Positions 54,521 to 64,000 of a stretch of DNA of 64,000 nucleotides are shown piece after piece. A program made the translations under genes and the position numbers. Under the pieces are notes generated by a model. It saw only the letters and a list, made by a program, of their open reading frames with translations, ran no database searches and was not told the DNA's origin. Each line of letters starts with the position of its first letter. Position 1 is the stretch's first letter. The stretch lies in NCBI GenBank assembly GCA_024610705.1, contig JANDEH010000012.1, positions 23,731,209 through 23,795,208 on the forward strand, read 5' to 3'. The stretch comes from Tetragnatha versicolor. Taxonomy: Eukaryota > Arthropoda > Arachnida > Araneae > Tetragnathidae.

Positions 54521-57350
54521 ATCAGGAAGGATTGTTATTTATGTTAAACAAAACTTATCAGATTTTGTTGATGTTTCTTTAAAAATGACTACTGCTGAAT
54601 GCATTTCTGTTTTTTCAAAGACTTTTGATTTGCAGATTATCTCTATTTATAGATCGCATGAATTTAAGCCGGAAGAATATATATTAGTTAGAAAATATTT
54701 TAAGGCCTTGTAAAGCAAAAAATTTACTTTTAGTTGGAGATATCAATATAAATATTTTGGAAAATTCCATAACTTCTAATTTATACTTAGATATCTTATA
54801 AACATTTGGTTTAAAGCCTGGAATTTGTGGTGTTACAAGACAGTTAAATGATTCTTTTTCATGTATCGATCATATTTTTTACCGTATTGATTATAATGTG
54901 AGTGTTAAGTCCGCAATTATAAAATATCCTATCACAGATCATTTTCCATTGTTGTCAATCATGTGTCTTAATAATAAACCTTCTCTTGAGTGCCATACAG
55001 AACCTATGAAAACTTATATTGATCTTAGATATTTTAAAGATATCGTTAATGCCACTAATATTGGTTGCTCTATTAGTCCGTATACTGATTGTGACATAGC
55101 TTTCAAAGAATATTTAAATAAAGTAAACATAATAATAAATTCTTCTAAATCTTGCAGAAAACCTACTAACTTTAAAACATTTAAAAAACCTTGGATGACA
55201 GCTGAATTACTAAATAATATTAAAGAAAAAGAAAAACTTTACAAACTATATATAAAAAATAAATATAGTCAGGATTTTAAATCACGTTATGTGGCATTTC
55301 GAAATAATCTCAAAACTAAGTTGTGTTGTGCAAAGTCTGATTATTATCATTCTAGGTTTTTGCTAACAGGTAAAAATACTAGAGATCAATGGAAAATAGT
55401 AAAATGTGTTCTGAATGAAAATCATAAGTCAAACCAGTTGCTAAACTGCACCAGTAATGAATCTTTAGCAATGGATTTCAATAAACATTTTTCTGAGGTT
55501 TTCAAAAGTGCAAATACAATTATTAATTTTCGAACATAAAGATTCCTTCAGTACAAAATAGCATGTTTTTTGAAGAGATCTCTGAAGAAGAAATAGCACA
55601 TATAATTCGTTCACTTCAAAATAAAAAATCCACAGGTTTTGATCAAATAAATAAGGATATGTTAAAAATACTCTACCAGCGAAATACTAATTTTTTTGTA
55701 ACTTTATTCAATTTATCTTTTGAAAAAGGAATATTTTTCTCGGACCTGAAAACTTCTGTTGTTGTCCCTATTTATAAAAAAGGAAATGTAAACGATTTTG
55801 GTAATTATCGGCCTATATCTCTTTTAAGTGTTTTTCAAAGGTTGTTGAAAAACTCATGCAATCACGTTTATTAAGTTTTTTAGAAAAAAATAATATTTTA
55901 TCAGATAATCAATATGGGTTTAGAAAAGGAAAAAGTACCGAACATGCTCTAATGCAATTTACTAAAATTATGTATTCCAATGAAAATAGCAAACTTAAGA
56001 CTGCAGCTGTTTTTCTTGATATTAGCAAAGCATTCGACACTGTAAATCACAAATTACTGTTGTATAAATTAAATTGCATCGGGATAAGGGGAAATGTGCA
56101 TGCTTGGTTTGAATCCTATTTAACAGATAGAAATCAATTGGTAAAAATTGGTAACACAGATAGCAAAAAACTTCCAATAGAAGGAGGAGTACCTCAAGGA
56201 TCTGTTTTAGGGCCTATTCTGTTTTTAATTTTTATAAATGATTTGTGTAACCTTAATTTAGATTGTAAAATTGTAACTTTTGCCGATGATACTGTTTTAA
56301 TTTTCTCCGATTCTAATTATCCAGCATTATATAATAAAATCGAGACTGAATTGAAAAAGGTTAATGTATGGTTTCAACTTAATTTGCTTAAACTAAATGT
56401 TTCGAAGACAAAATTTATGTTATTTAATCTAAAACCTACCAATTCTTTAAGGAATACCTTGAAGTTACATGATGGATCTTGTAATCTTCGGAGTAGTTCT
56501 TGTGTTTGTGAAGTAATCGAAAGAGTTGACACGATTAAGTACTTGGGACTTCAAATTGACAACAATTATAAATGGAAATCGCATATTAATAATTTGCTAA
56601 ATAAATCACGTTTTATAAATATTAAGTTTTATAAATTAAAAAAAATTATTGATCAGAAATTTTTAACAACATTGTATTTTTCATTGGTTCAGTCACTCCT
56701 AAATTATGGTATTACTATCTATGCATCTGATTATATAAATAATATTAAACCACTTCTCAATGTGCAAAACAAAATATTTTCCCACTTCAGAAATTCTCGG
56801 CAGTCAATCACTTTCTTTAATGTACGTCAACTTTTTGTTTTTAGGCTATTAATATTTATTTTTAAAAACAAGGGTTTTTATGAATTTAGACAAATAAAAT
56901 ATACAACTAGAGGATCTAAAGGTAATTATTTTGTACCAAAATCAACGAAAGAGATTATTCACAAATCACATGCTTTTTTGGGACCATATATATTTAATAA
57001 ATTAAACGAAACTACTAAATTAACATATAATTTTACAGAATTTAAATATGATATTTATAAATTTATCGAGGCGCAAGAAACAATAGAAAACCTCTTTACA
57101 ATAGCTAAATAACAAGCAACTGTTGCCAACGAAATTAATGTAATTATCATTGTAGATACTATATACAGGCAAAATTTTGCCTATTTGGTATCACATAAAT
57201 AATAATTTTTTTTATTTTATTTTTTTTATAATGTTTGTCTTCTTATGTTTAATATTTGTTCTTTTTTTGAATTGTCGTTTCAATGTATTTTATGTAATAT
57301 TCTGTGTGTGTAATAAACATTCATTCATTCATTCATTTATTCATAAAAAT
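54521..57350 (+). mobile_element. Non-LTR retrotransposon (Jockey/CR1-like), frameshifted
   Basis: An APE-type endonuclease remnant is present: IISIYRSHEFKPEEY (54,632), then in another frame LLVGDINI (54,725), SCIDHIFYRI (54,860) and ITDHFPL (54,930). A linker and RT follow: 54898-55539, 55563-55874 (LQNKKSTGFDQINKDML) and 55856-57112 (RT core). The three blocks lie in three frames, so it is dead. The 3' end has a short UTR, AATAAA and a (CATT)n tail near 57,318-57,345, a tail style common in CR1-like LINEs. Confidence 0.85.
55856..57112 (+). pseudogene. Reverse transcriptase core of the non-LTR element
   Basis: In order: DNQYGFRKGKSTEHAL (residues about 16-31), motif A FLDISKAFDTVNHKLLLYKL (about 54-73), motif B GGVPQGSVLGPILFLIFIND (about 109-128) and catalytic FADDT (about 142-146), followed by thumb sequence (LKLNVSKTKFMLF). 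All RT catalytic residues are intact in this 418-codon block, but the upstream frames are shifted. It is transcribed away from the Penelope-like copy beyond 57546. Confidence 0.85.
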
Positions 57351-57624
57351 GCACATGAACTCAGATAACAGTACATAATAATTAAACTTTCATATATTTA
57401 CTAATAATTCTAGCTATTCTAATGAAATGGAAAGTATTTGATTTATTCTTTTTTAAGACTCATTTTTTGGAAGAGTAAAAATTCTAACTACAAATAAAAC
57501 TAGCAAGAAAGCCAATATTACAAATTACAAGTAAAATAAGATTTAATATAGTTGGCAAACTGTGCAAAATAGGATAAAATTAGAAAAACGACGTTTCATT
57601 TGCACATTGTTTATTTAAAGATGT

Positions 57625-57680
57625 TAAAATCAGACATGTTTCGAGGGTGTATTGAACCCTCTTCGTCAGTGAAATGACGA
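57625..57680 (-). ncRNA. Hammerhead-ribozyme-like motif, left Penelope copy
   Basis: This is the mirror copy of the motif at 60578-60634, read on the minus strand: CTGACGA, a GAGGG/CCCTC stem, GAAAC, then ATGTC. Every base in the core is conserved because the arms are identical. Confidence 0.6.
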
Positions 57681-57814
57681 TGTAAGAAAAAATTTTCCCA
57701 TGGCATCAGTAATATATATAGGCAACAAGAAACACAGTTACAGTTAATACAGAAACATATTTAAATTGAAAAGAAAACTATGAAAATACAGATACAGAAA
57801 AATTTTATGGTGAT

Positions 57815-59170
57815 TCACGACATCCAAATTTCAGAGAAAAAAGGTGCACTTGACAGGTCATTTACAAGATCATTAGAGAACTGATTAATGTAGAAACTTT
57901 CAAAAAAATCAAGGTCAAGTGTTGAATTACAGTTTTTAATAAGGGTAGCGGAAGAAAAGTTAAACGTATGGTTATTTTCCCAAACATGCCGGGCAATGGA
58001 TGACTTGTCAAATTCTTGTTTTTTAACATAATTGATGTGTTCTTTAATTCTAAATTTTAGGGCGCGTCTAGTCTGACCAACATAGGATAACCCACATTCA
58101 CAAAATATTCTGTAAATACCCCAATTATTGAGCGTAGGAATCGGATCCTTCAAGTTAGAAAATTTAATTTTATTTGTAGGGGAAAAAACAGTCGAAAAGC
58201 CAAATTTTATAAGGATATTAGATAGTTTGAAATTAATTTTAGAAAAATATGGAAGAACAATTAATTTGTTTGGGATTTCTTTAGTACATTCAACAGGGTT
58301 CTTTTTTAAAATTCTACCAAGTATCCGGTCTATCATGGTATGGCAAAAGCCACGATCAACAGCAACAGCCTTTAAGTAATTTATCTCAATTTTAAGTAAA
58401 TCATTATTGGAGCATGTGTTGACAGCTCGGAAAACAAAAGAATTAAAAGCAGCCTCTTTCTGATTCAAGGGATGATTAGATTTATTATGAGGGGGCAATG
58501 AAACAGCAAATGATTTGCGATAAACCGTGGTCAAGAAAACATTATCATTACGCATGATCAAAACGTCTAAAAATGCCAATCGGCGATTATCCTCGATTTC
58601 ACAAGTAAATTGTATACACGGGTCAATTGAATTAACAATAGAAAGAACCTCGTCTATATTCAGGTCAGGATTTAATAGAACAAAACAATCATCAACATAT
58701 CGAACATAAAAAGGGAATTGAATTAATTTAAACATCTTAATCTCAAAAAAATTCATATAAATATCGCTCAAAATAGGGCTTAAGGGGTTTCCCATAGCCA
58801 AACCGTTGTTCATACAGTAAAATTTATCATCAAACACAAAAGTACTTTGTTCAAGACATAAACTAGTGAGCCGCAACAAGTTCTCGATCTCAAATTGAGA
58901 AAAATGGAACTCGTGTAACCTGGTTGATAAACATACCAAGGCTCCGTCCACAGGGACATTAGTAAACAGGGATTTCACATCAAAAGAAACCATAATGTGA
59001 TCGTTAAGCTGGATTTCGCGAATTTTCGATATAAACTGGAGAGAGTTTTTAACTGTAAAAGGGTTATCATCCATTAGGGGAGAAAATATGGTAACCAAAA
59101 TATGGTATGGACCAATTGTCTCTAATATTGGCACGGCATCGTATAAATTGGCTAAACATTTGGTTACCAT
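57815..59170 (-). pseudogene. Penelope-like RT/GIY-YIG ORF, inverted 5'-truncated copy
   Basis: The 451-codon ORF is identical to the plus-strand copy from residue 26 onward (VTIFSPLMDDNPF). Its first 25 residues are translated from the antisense of the spacer (CLANLYDAVPILETIGPYHI) and are meaningless. All RT and endonuclease motifs remain open, but without the N-terminal RT parts it cannot encode a complete enzyme. Confidence 0.85.
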
Positions 59171-60443
59171 ATTTTCTCCCCTAATGGATGATAACCCTTT
59201 TACAGTTAAAAACTCTCTCCAGTTTATATCGAAAATTCGCGAAATCCAGCTTAACGATCACATTATGGTTTCTTTTGATGTGAAATCCCTGTTTACTAAT
59301 GTCCCTGTGGACGGAGCCTTGGTATGTTTATCAACCAGGTTACACGAGTTCCATTTTTCTCAATTTGAGATCGAGAACTTGTTGCGGCTCACTAGTTTAT
59401 GTCTTGAACAAAGTACTTTTGTGTTTGATGATAAATTTTACTGTATGAACAACGGTTTGGCTATGGGAAACCCCTTAAGCCCTATTTTGAGCGATATTTA
59501 TATGAATTTTTTTGAGATTAAGATGTTTAAATTAATTCAATTCCCTTTTTATGTTCGATATGTTGATGATTGTTTTGTTCTATTAAATCCTGACCTGAAT
59601 ATAGACGAGGTTCTTTCTATTGTTAATTCAATTGACCCGTGTATACAATTTACTTGTGAAATCGAGGATAATCGCCGATTGGCATTTTTAGACGTTTTGA
59701 TCATGCGTAATGATAATGTTTTCTTGACCACGGTTTATCGCAAATCATTTGCTGTTTCATTGCCCCCTCATAATAAATCTAATCATCCCTTGAATCAGAA
59801 AGAGGCTGCTTTTAATTCTTTTGTTTTCCGAGCTGTCAACACATGCTCCAATAATGATTTACTTAAAATTGAGATAAATTACTTAAAGGCTGTTGCTGTT
59901 GATCGTGGCTTTTGCCATACCATGATAGACCGGATACTTGGTAGAATTTTAAAAAAGAACCCTGTTGAATGTACTAAAGAAATCCCAAACAAATTAATTG
60001 TTCTTCCATATTTTTCTAAAATTAATTTCAAACTATCTAATATCCTTATAAAATTTGGCTTTTCGACTGTTTTTTCCCCTACAAATAAAATTAAATTTTC
60101 TAACTTGAAGGATCCGATTCCTACGCTCAATAATTGGGGTATTTACAGAATATTTTGTGAATGTGGGTTATCCTATGTTGGTCAGACTAGACGCGCCCTA
60201 AAATTTAGAATTAAAGAACACATCAATTATGTTAAAAAACAAGAATTTGACAAGTCATCCATTGCCCGGCATGTTTGGGAAAATAACCATACGTTTAACT
60301 TTTCTTCCGCTACCCTTATTAAAAACTGTAATTCAACACTTGACCTTGATTTTTTTGAAAGTTTCTACATTAATCAGTTCTCTAATGATCTTGTAAATGA
60401 CCTGTCAAGTGCACCTTTTTTCTCTGAAATTTGGATGTCGTGA
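59088..60443 (+). CDS. Penelope-like reverse transcriptase with GIY-YIG endonuclease (5'-truncated)
   Basis: The open frame is 451 codons. Residues 1-5 come from the inverted arm; from residue 7 the sequence is genuine (YGPIVSNIGTASYKLAKHL, an early RT motif). Motif A is VSFDVKSLFTNVP (61-73, Asp64), motif B NGLAMGNPLSPILSDIYM (122-139), motif C YVDD (158-161). A thumb and linker follow, then the GIY-YIG nuclease with GIYRIFCECGLSYVGQTRRA (351-370) and LKFRIKEH (371-378). Full Penelope proteins are longer, so the N-terminus is missing. There are no stops or frameshifts, which points to a young insertion. Confidence 0.9.
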   Translation: MVTKIWYGPIVSNIGTASYKLAKHLVTIFSPLMDDNPFTVKNSLQFISKIREIQLNDHIMVSFDVKSLFTNVPVDGALVCLSTRLHEFHFSQFEIENLLRLTSLCLEQSTFVFDDKFYCMNNGLAMGNPLSPILSDIYMNFFEIKMFKLIQFPFYVRYVDDCFVLLNPDLNIDEVLSIVNSIDPCIQFTCEIEDNRRLAFLDVLIMRNDNVFLTTVYRKSFAVSLPPHNKSNHPLNQKEAAFNSFVFRAVNTCSNNDLLKIEINYLKAVAVDRGFCHTMIDRILGRILKKNPVECTKEIPNKLIVLPYFSKINFKLSNILIKFGFSTVFSPTNKIKFSNLKDPIPTLNNWGIYRIFCECGLSYVGQTRRALKFRIKEHINYVKKQEFDKSSIARHVWENNHTFNFSSATLIKNCNSTLDLDFFESFYINQFSNDLVNDLSSAPFFSEIWMS

Positions 60444-60577
60444 ATCACCATAAAATTTTTCTGTATCTGTATTTTCATAGTTTTCTTTTCAATTTAAATA
60501 TGTTTCTGTATTAACTGTAACTGTGTTTCTTGTTGCCTATATATATTACTGATGCCATGGGAAAATTTTTTCTTACA

Positions 60578-60634
60578 TCGTCATTTCACTGACGAAGAGG
60601 GTTCAATACACCCTCGAAACATGTCTGATTTTAA
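60578..60634 (+). ncRNA. Hammerhead-ribozyme-like motif, right Penelope copy
   Basis: The conserved core is visible in order: CTGACGA (60589-60595), stem II GAGGG/CCCTC closing TTCAATACA, GAAA (60616-60619), CATG, then the NUH-type cleavage triplet GTC (60623-60625). The TCA before CTGACGA can pair with TGA after the cleavage site. Stem III would be only the self-complementary CATG, which suits a dimeric ribozyme. Penelope-like elements are known to carry hammerheads. Confidence 0.62.
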
Positions 60635-60771
60635 CATCTTTAAATAAACAATGTGCAAATGAAACGTCGTTTTTCTAATTTTAAAATAAGATTTATTTTA
60701 CATAATCACTAAGTATTACAGTAGGTATAAAGGAATAAATACCCTTTTACACATAGTACATACAAACATTT

Positions 60772-61050
60772 TTATTCCTTTGTTTCTGAAGAAGCATCTA
60801 AGAAATTCCGTTTAGTTTCGAACTTGGAAAGGAATTTCCTGTCCAATAACCTGGATTTAATCAACAAATCACAAATTTTGAACCCACAAATACGAAGGGA
60901 AGCTTCAGTGACTTCCTTTACAATATTTTCAACTGCTTGGGTGTGCGAAGGAATTTTGAACTCCGTTCTATCGCTCCATCCAGGTTCAACGATTAGCTCG
61001 ATTTTTTCTTTATTTATGTTATTTGGAAGTGGTGGTTCAGTTAAAAACAC
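60772..61050 (-). pseudogene. Gene fragment carried in the foldback arm (HTQAVENIVKEVTEAS)
   Basis: The 92-codon ORF reads IPSHTQAVENIVKEVTEAS, then LRICGFKICDLLIKSRLLDR and KFLSKFETKRNFLDASSETK. A degraded copy with a premature stop lies inverted at about 61,390-61,580 on the plus strand. I recall similar tails in poorly characterised, multicopy insect proteins but cannot name the family. It is probably a piece of the parent element's gene or a captured host fragment. Confidence 0.4.
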
Positions 61051-62159
61051 ATAGACTGCCAGTTTCTGATATCTACGATATCATCCGCCTCGAAATTTAC
61101 TTGAGGTGGTTTGAAAACCCTTTTTCCTAGGGAATCAGCATGCGGTTCTTAGACAATGATCTAAATGATGTGGTTAAATCTACCATTCAAAGATATGTCT
61201 TTAGGTTTGCCCCAGATCAACTTCTTTTAAGAAAAATAAAAAAAAATACAGGAAGCTCGCAAACCCCCTCAAGTAAATTTCGAGATGGATGATATCGTTG
61301 ACATCATAAACTGGGAGTCTATGATTGTAACTGAACCACCACTTCTTAATAACTTAAGTAAAAAGAAGAAATCGAGCAAATCGTTGAAACTGGATTGAGT
61401 GATAGAATTCCTTCGCACACCCAAGCAGTTGAAAATATTGTGAAGGAAGTCCCTGAAGCTTCCCTTCGTATTTATGGGTTCCAAAATTGTGATGTGTTGA
61501 CTAAATCCAGGTTATTGGACAAGAAATTCCTTTCCAAGTTCGAAACTAAATGGGATTTCTAGGATGCTTCTTCAGAAACAAAGGAATAAAAATGTTTGTT
61601 TGTACTATGTAAAAAAGTGTATGTATTCCTTTATACCTACTGTAATATTTAGTGACTATGTAAAATAAATCTTATTTACTTCTAATTTGTAATATTGGCT
61701 TTCTTGTTAGTTTTATTTGTAGTTAGAATTTTTACTCTTCACCAAAGAAGGAGTCTTAAAAAAAGATAAATCAAATACCTTCCATTTAATTAGAATAGCT
61801 AGAATTACAGATGGGCTTCGCCAGTCCATTTTTAAAAAAATTATTCGGGTGTGTTGCATATGGGCTTCGTCAGTCCAAATGGGGAAATAGTTAAATAAAG
61901 GATCCATTTTTATGTTTATGCTACAACAATGGATTCTAAACTACAACAATGGATTTCAATCTACAACAATCGATAATATGCCTACAACAATTAAAGTTAA
62001 ATCTTCTCTTATTATATTTACAACAATGTGAGTTTTCCATGAAGTTAGGTATGAAATATGGGTTTTTAAGCATAAAATTGACGAAAAAAGTTATTAGGAT
62101 GGGGGGCTTCGATTTTAAATTATTTTTTTTAAAATTATTTTTATTCATTCCCGGGAGCG

Positions 62160-62250
62160 AGTAGATCAACGTGGTATAGTTTAAATGTTAAAAAAAACTA
62201 CAAAGAACATACAGACATACATACAGACAAGCATTCATTTATATTATAGA
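62160..62250. mobile_element. Tail fragment with ACATACAGACATACATACAG
   Basis: GTAGATCAACGTGGTATAGT, then a CATACAGACA tandem and TTTATATTATAGATT, resemble the 3' tails of dispersed arthropod repeats. It directly abuts the right outer arm. Confidence 0.5.
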
Positions 62251-62790
62251 TTTCTTTGAACAAATTCATATCATAGGAGTTTTAATAATATTACTGAAAA
62301 CGACAAAATTAGTACTATTTTTATAATTATACACGGTGTTTCAGGTAAAACTAAACCAAAATAATTTGCACAGAGCATAAAATTTGTTAGAAAATAAAAT
62401 TATAATCAAAATGACACAAACTACAACTTTCTAGGGTAGATAGAACTTGACTTATGGTAACTTTGGTAATGCAGGAAAAACAACTTCATGAATATCGTGT
62501 AAAGTTAAAAAAAATTATTACTCCTAAACTAAGAGTAATAAAAATATGAAACCAACTGCCAACTATAAGGTAAGATAGTAGATTATCCTAGAAAAATTAT
62601 GAACTTTATATAAAAATTTTATCTTGGTGGTTTCGGTCAATTTATTGAAAAATGAGGCAATTTCCAAACCTTTGACCCAATTCCGGGGGACCTAAACATT
62701 TTTTGATTGGGCTGAAATTTTTCATGGTGTATATGTGACCCCTAAGGCAACTTTTTTGCAGTATGCCTTTTTGAATTTCGAAAAAAAGTC
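62250..62790. repeat. Right arm of the 8.9-kb inverted-repeat structure
   Basis: This is the inverse of 53928-54468. Small substitutions (GTGTAT versus TCACATATTCA-type differences) show it is older than the Penelope palindrome within. Confidence 0.85.
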
Positions 62791-63495
62791 TTAAAAAAAC
62801 TCGGTCTTAAACGGAAGCTTTCCCCCCTAGATGAGCCAATAATATAACACGTTCCTCAAAAGCATTCCATTTTTAAATTAGAAATTTATTTTAATTTGCC
62901 CCATTGTTTTAAGTTAATATTAATACCAACAATGGGCAAAACGTCTTTTAAAGAGCATGAAGTTAATATAGTACTTTGAAATTAAACTTCAAAGATTTGA
63001 CGGAGCCGTATTGAATTTATAAAAAAAATTACTGGTACAGATTTGATTGTAGTATTTCTTCTTTCCCTTTAAGGGGGTTTTAGAATAAAAAAGATAAACA
63101 TTTTAACTTTTCAAACAATGAGGCAAATCAAAATTAAATCAAAATTTAAAATGGATGGTTTTGGGAGAATGCCACTTAAAATGAGTTGTAAGATTTAGCG
63201 TTAGTAAGAATAAGCGTAGTAAGATTTCATTTAAGAATAAGTTTGTCCAGAACGGTTCGATGGTTTGGGCTGGCGGCCGGCAGAAATTAAAAGAAAATTA
63301 TTTCAATGTAATAAATTTGTGATATTTCAATGTGAAATCAGAGACAAAACGCGTTCCGAAGATAATGAATAAAAATGCATATATAATGTTAGAAAATGTG
63401 TAAATAAATACGAACAGGTAGTAACAAGCGAATCTTGCATCATCGCCAAAGAAGGCAGCAGTAAGCCCTGGCTTTGCCGGGTTGTAACAGCTAGT
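62791..63495 (-). mobile_element. Inverted head of the ACTAGCTGTTA-type repeat
   Basis: On the minus strand, ACTAGCTGTTACAACCCGGC (ending at 63495) parallels the head at 52248. GGCTGGCGGCCGGC near 63,269-63,282 is the inverse of GCCGGCCGCCAGGCC near 53,587. So the outer flanks are partly mirror images. Confidence 0.6.
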
Positions 63496-64000
63496 AATAA
63501 TATTGAAACAGGAGTTATACTTTAAAGTTAATAGTTAGTTATAATTTAATAAGGTTAAGTTATAAATCTTATTAAATAGGTTTATTTTTAAAAATAAAAT
63601 GTCACATCTACTATACTGTAATTCCTTCGATATAGCTTTTATACATTAACAAGAAATAAAAGAAGTTCATATGAATATGCCCCATTCACTGATAAGAAGA
63701 ATTTTATGCCTCCAAAGATTCTAAGAAAATATTTATCATTTTCTTTAGATTCTTTTGCGAGAAGATTTTGTAAACGTTTTATTTTTAGAGCTAGTTTTAT
63801 CTTCCTTAGTCTTCCATGCTTTTCCCAGCACTTTGGACATGGTCATAAATCTTGAAGATCTTAACTATATACGTTTTTTTATCATCGGACAACCAATTCC
63901 ACGCTAAATTTTTCATGCCCGACACACAATTTATATCCTGTGTACGTGTAGGGTAGTTTAAAATATTCACACCGAGAGTGGTTTTAAGAATGGAAACCGA
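63496..64000. other. AT-rich end of window
   Basis: No coding block, RNA gene or repeat terminus was recognised. Confidence 0.45.

Larger units (their letters stand above)
57546..60681. mobile_element. Penelope-like element, perfect head-to-head palindrome
   Basis: Arms 57575-59099 and 59159-60683 are exact inverses of 1,525 bp, symmetric about 59,129 with a 59-bp spacer. The 14-bp sequence TAAAATAAGATTTA lies on both sides (57532-57545 and 60682-60695) and is taken as the target duplication. The spacer continues the plus-strand protein naturally (PIVSNIGTASYKLAKHL), so the right copy is the colinear one and the left copy is an inverted, 5'-truncated partner. This is a known Penelope arrangement. 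Confidence 0.9.
57405..61812. mobile_element. Foldback element interrupted by a Penelope-like insertion
   Basis: The left arm (57405-57545 continuing at 60696-61060) is matched in inverse by about 61,230-61,812. GCTATTCTAAT...GGAAAGTATTTG, AGCAAGAAAGCCAATATTAC and ACAGTAGGTATAAAGGAATA reappear inverted. Excising 57546-60681 plus one 14-bp repeat restores the arm exactly. The centre is near 61,150. Confidence 0.82.

Noticed and set aside
58128..60130. Small ORFs (60 and 83 codons) on the opposite strand of each Penelope copy
   Set aside because: They occur as identical mirror pairs and are antisense shadows of the RT/endonuclease frame.
1..64000. CRISPR arrays, prokaryotic operons, rRNA or intact tRNA genes
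   Set aside because: None was found. The tandem repeats present are short microsatellites or MITE-derived, and all credible genes are eukaryotic in structure.

Overview
The window is nuclear DNA from an AT-rich, repeat-dense animal genome, most likely an insect or another arthropod. The basis is spliced genes with GT-AG introns, a RASL10-type small GTPase, a divergent nuclear-receptor zinc-finger ORF, and many arthropod-style elements: MITEs with TTAA, TA, TAA or 8-bp duplications, pogo-like and Penelope-like elements, and non-LTR retrotransposons. There are no operons, ribosomal RNA genes or CRISPR arrays. The species cannot be named from sequence alone.

Region 1 (about 4.4-15.5 kb, plus strand): a complete ten-coding-exon gene for a TEX9 homologue (testis-expressed 9, a coiled-coil protein associated with cilia and centrosomes). 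A perfect X-box (RFX site) lies just upstream, beside a plausible non-coding first exon, and a polyadenylation signal follows the stop codon. Its introns are packed with at least eight separate short inverted-repeat elements.

Region 2 (15.6-33 kb): no convincing cellular gene. It holds several foldback elements (2.4 kb, 0.73 kb, 1.04 kb and one 3.4 kb element with 115-bp termini), a 56-bp perfect palindrome, and long AT-rich stretches.

Region 3 (33.3-47.4 kb, minus strand): a GC-rich exon encoding a RASL10-family small GTPase with a C-terminal CSIM prenylation box. Two further GC-rich, splice-flanked blocks upstream (near 36.0 and 47.2 kb) may be its 5' exons. Two non-repetitive islands between them (38.2 and 42.1 kb) look like candidate enhancers. 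TA-flanked MITEs, a pogo-like remnant and a decayed non-LTR reverse transcriptase fill the rest.

Region 4 (48-52 kb): a compound inverted repeat, then an 855-bp element with an 8-bp target duplication that contains a CRE, a TATA box and a splice donor. It sits directly upstream of an intronless ORF with a strongly altered nuclear-receptor DNA-binding domain and no ligand-binding domain.

Region 5 (52.2-63.5 kb): a nested transposon stack. Inverted copies of one repeat end bracket 541-bp inverted arms. These enclose a frameshifted non-LTR retrotransposon and a foldback element, which is itself interrupted by a Penelope-like element. The Penelope insertion is a perfect 1,525-bp head-to-head palindrome with a 14-bp target duplication, two intact RT/GIY-YIG reading frames and a hammerhead-ribozyme-like motif at each end.
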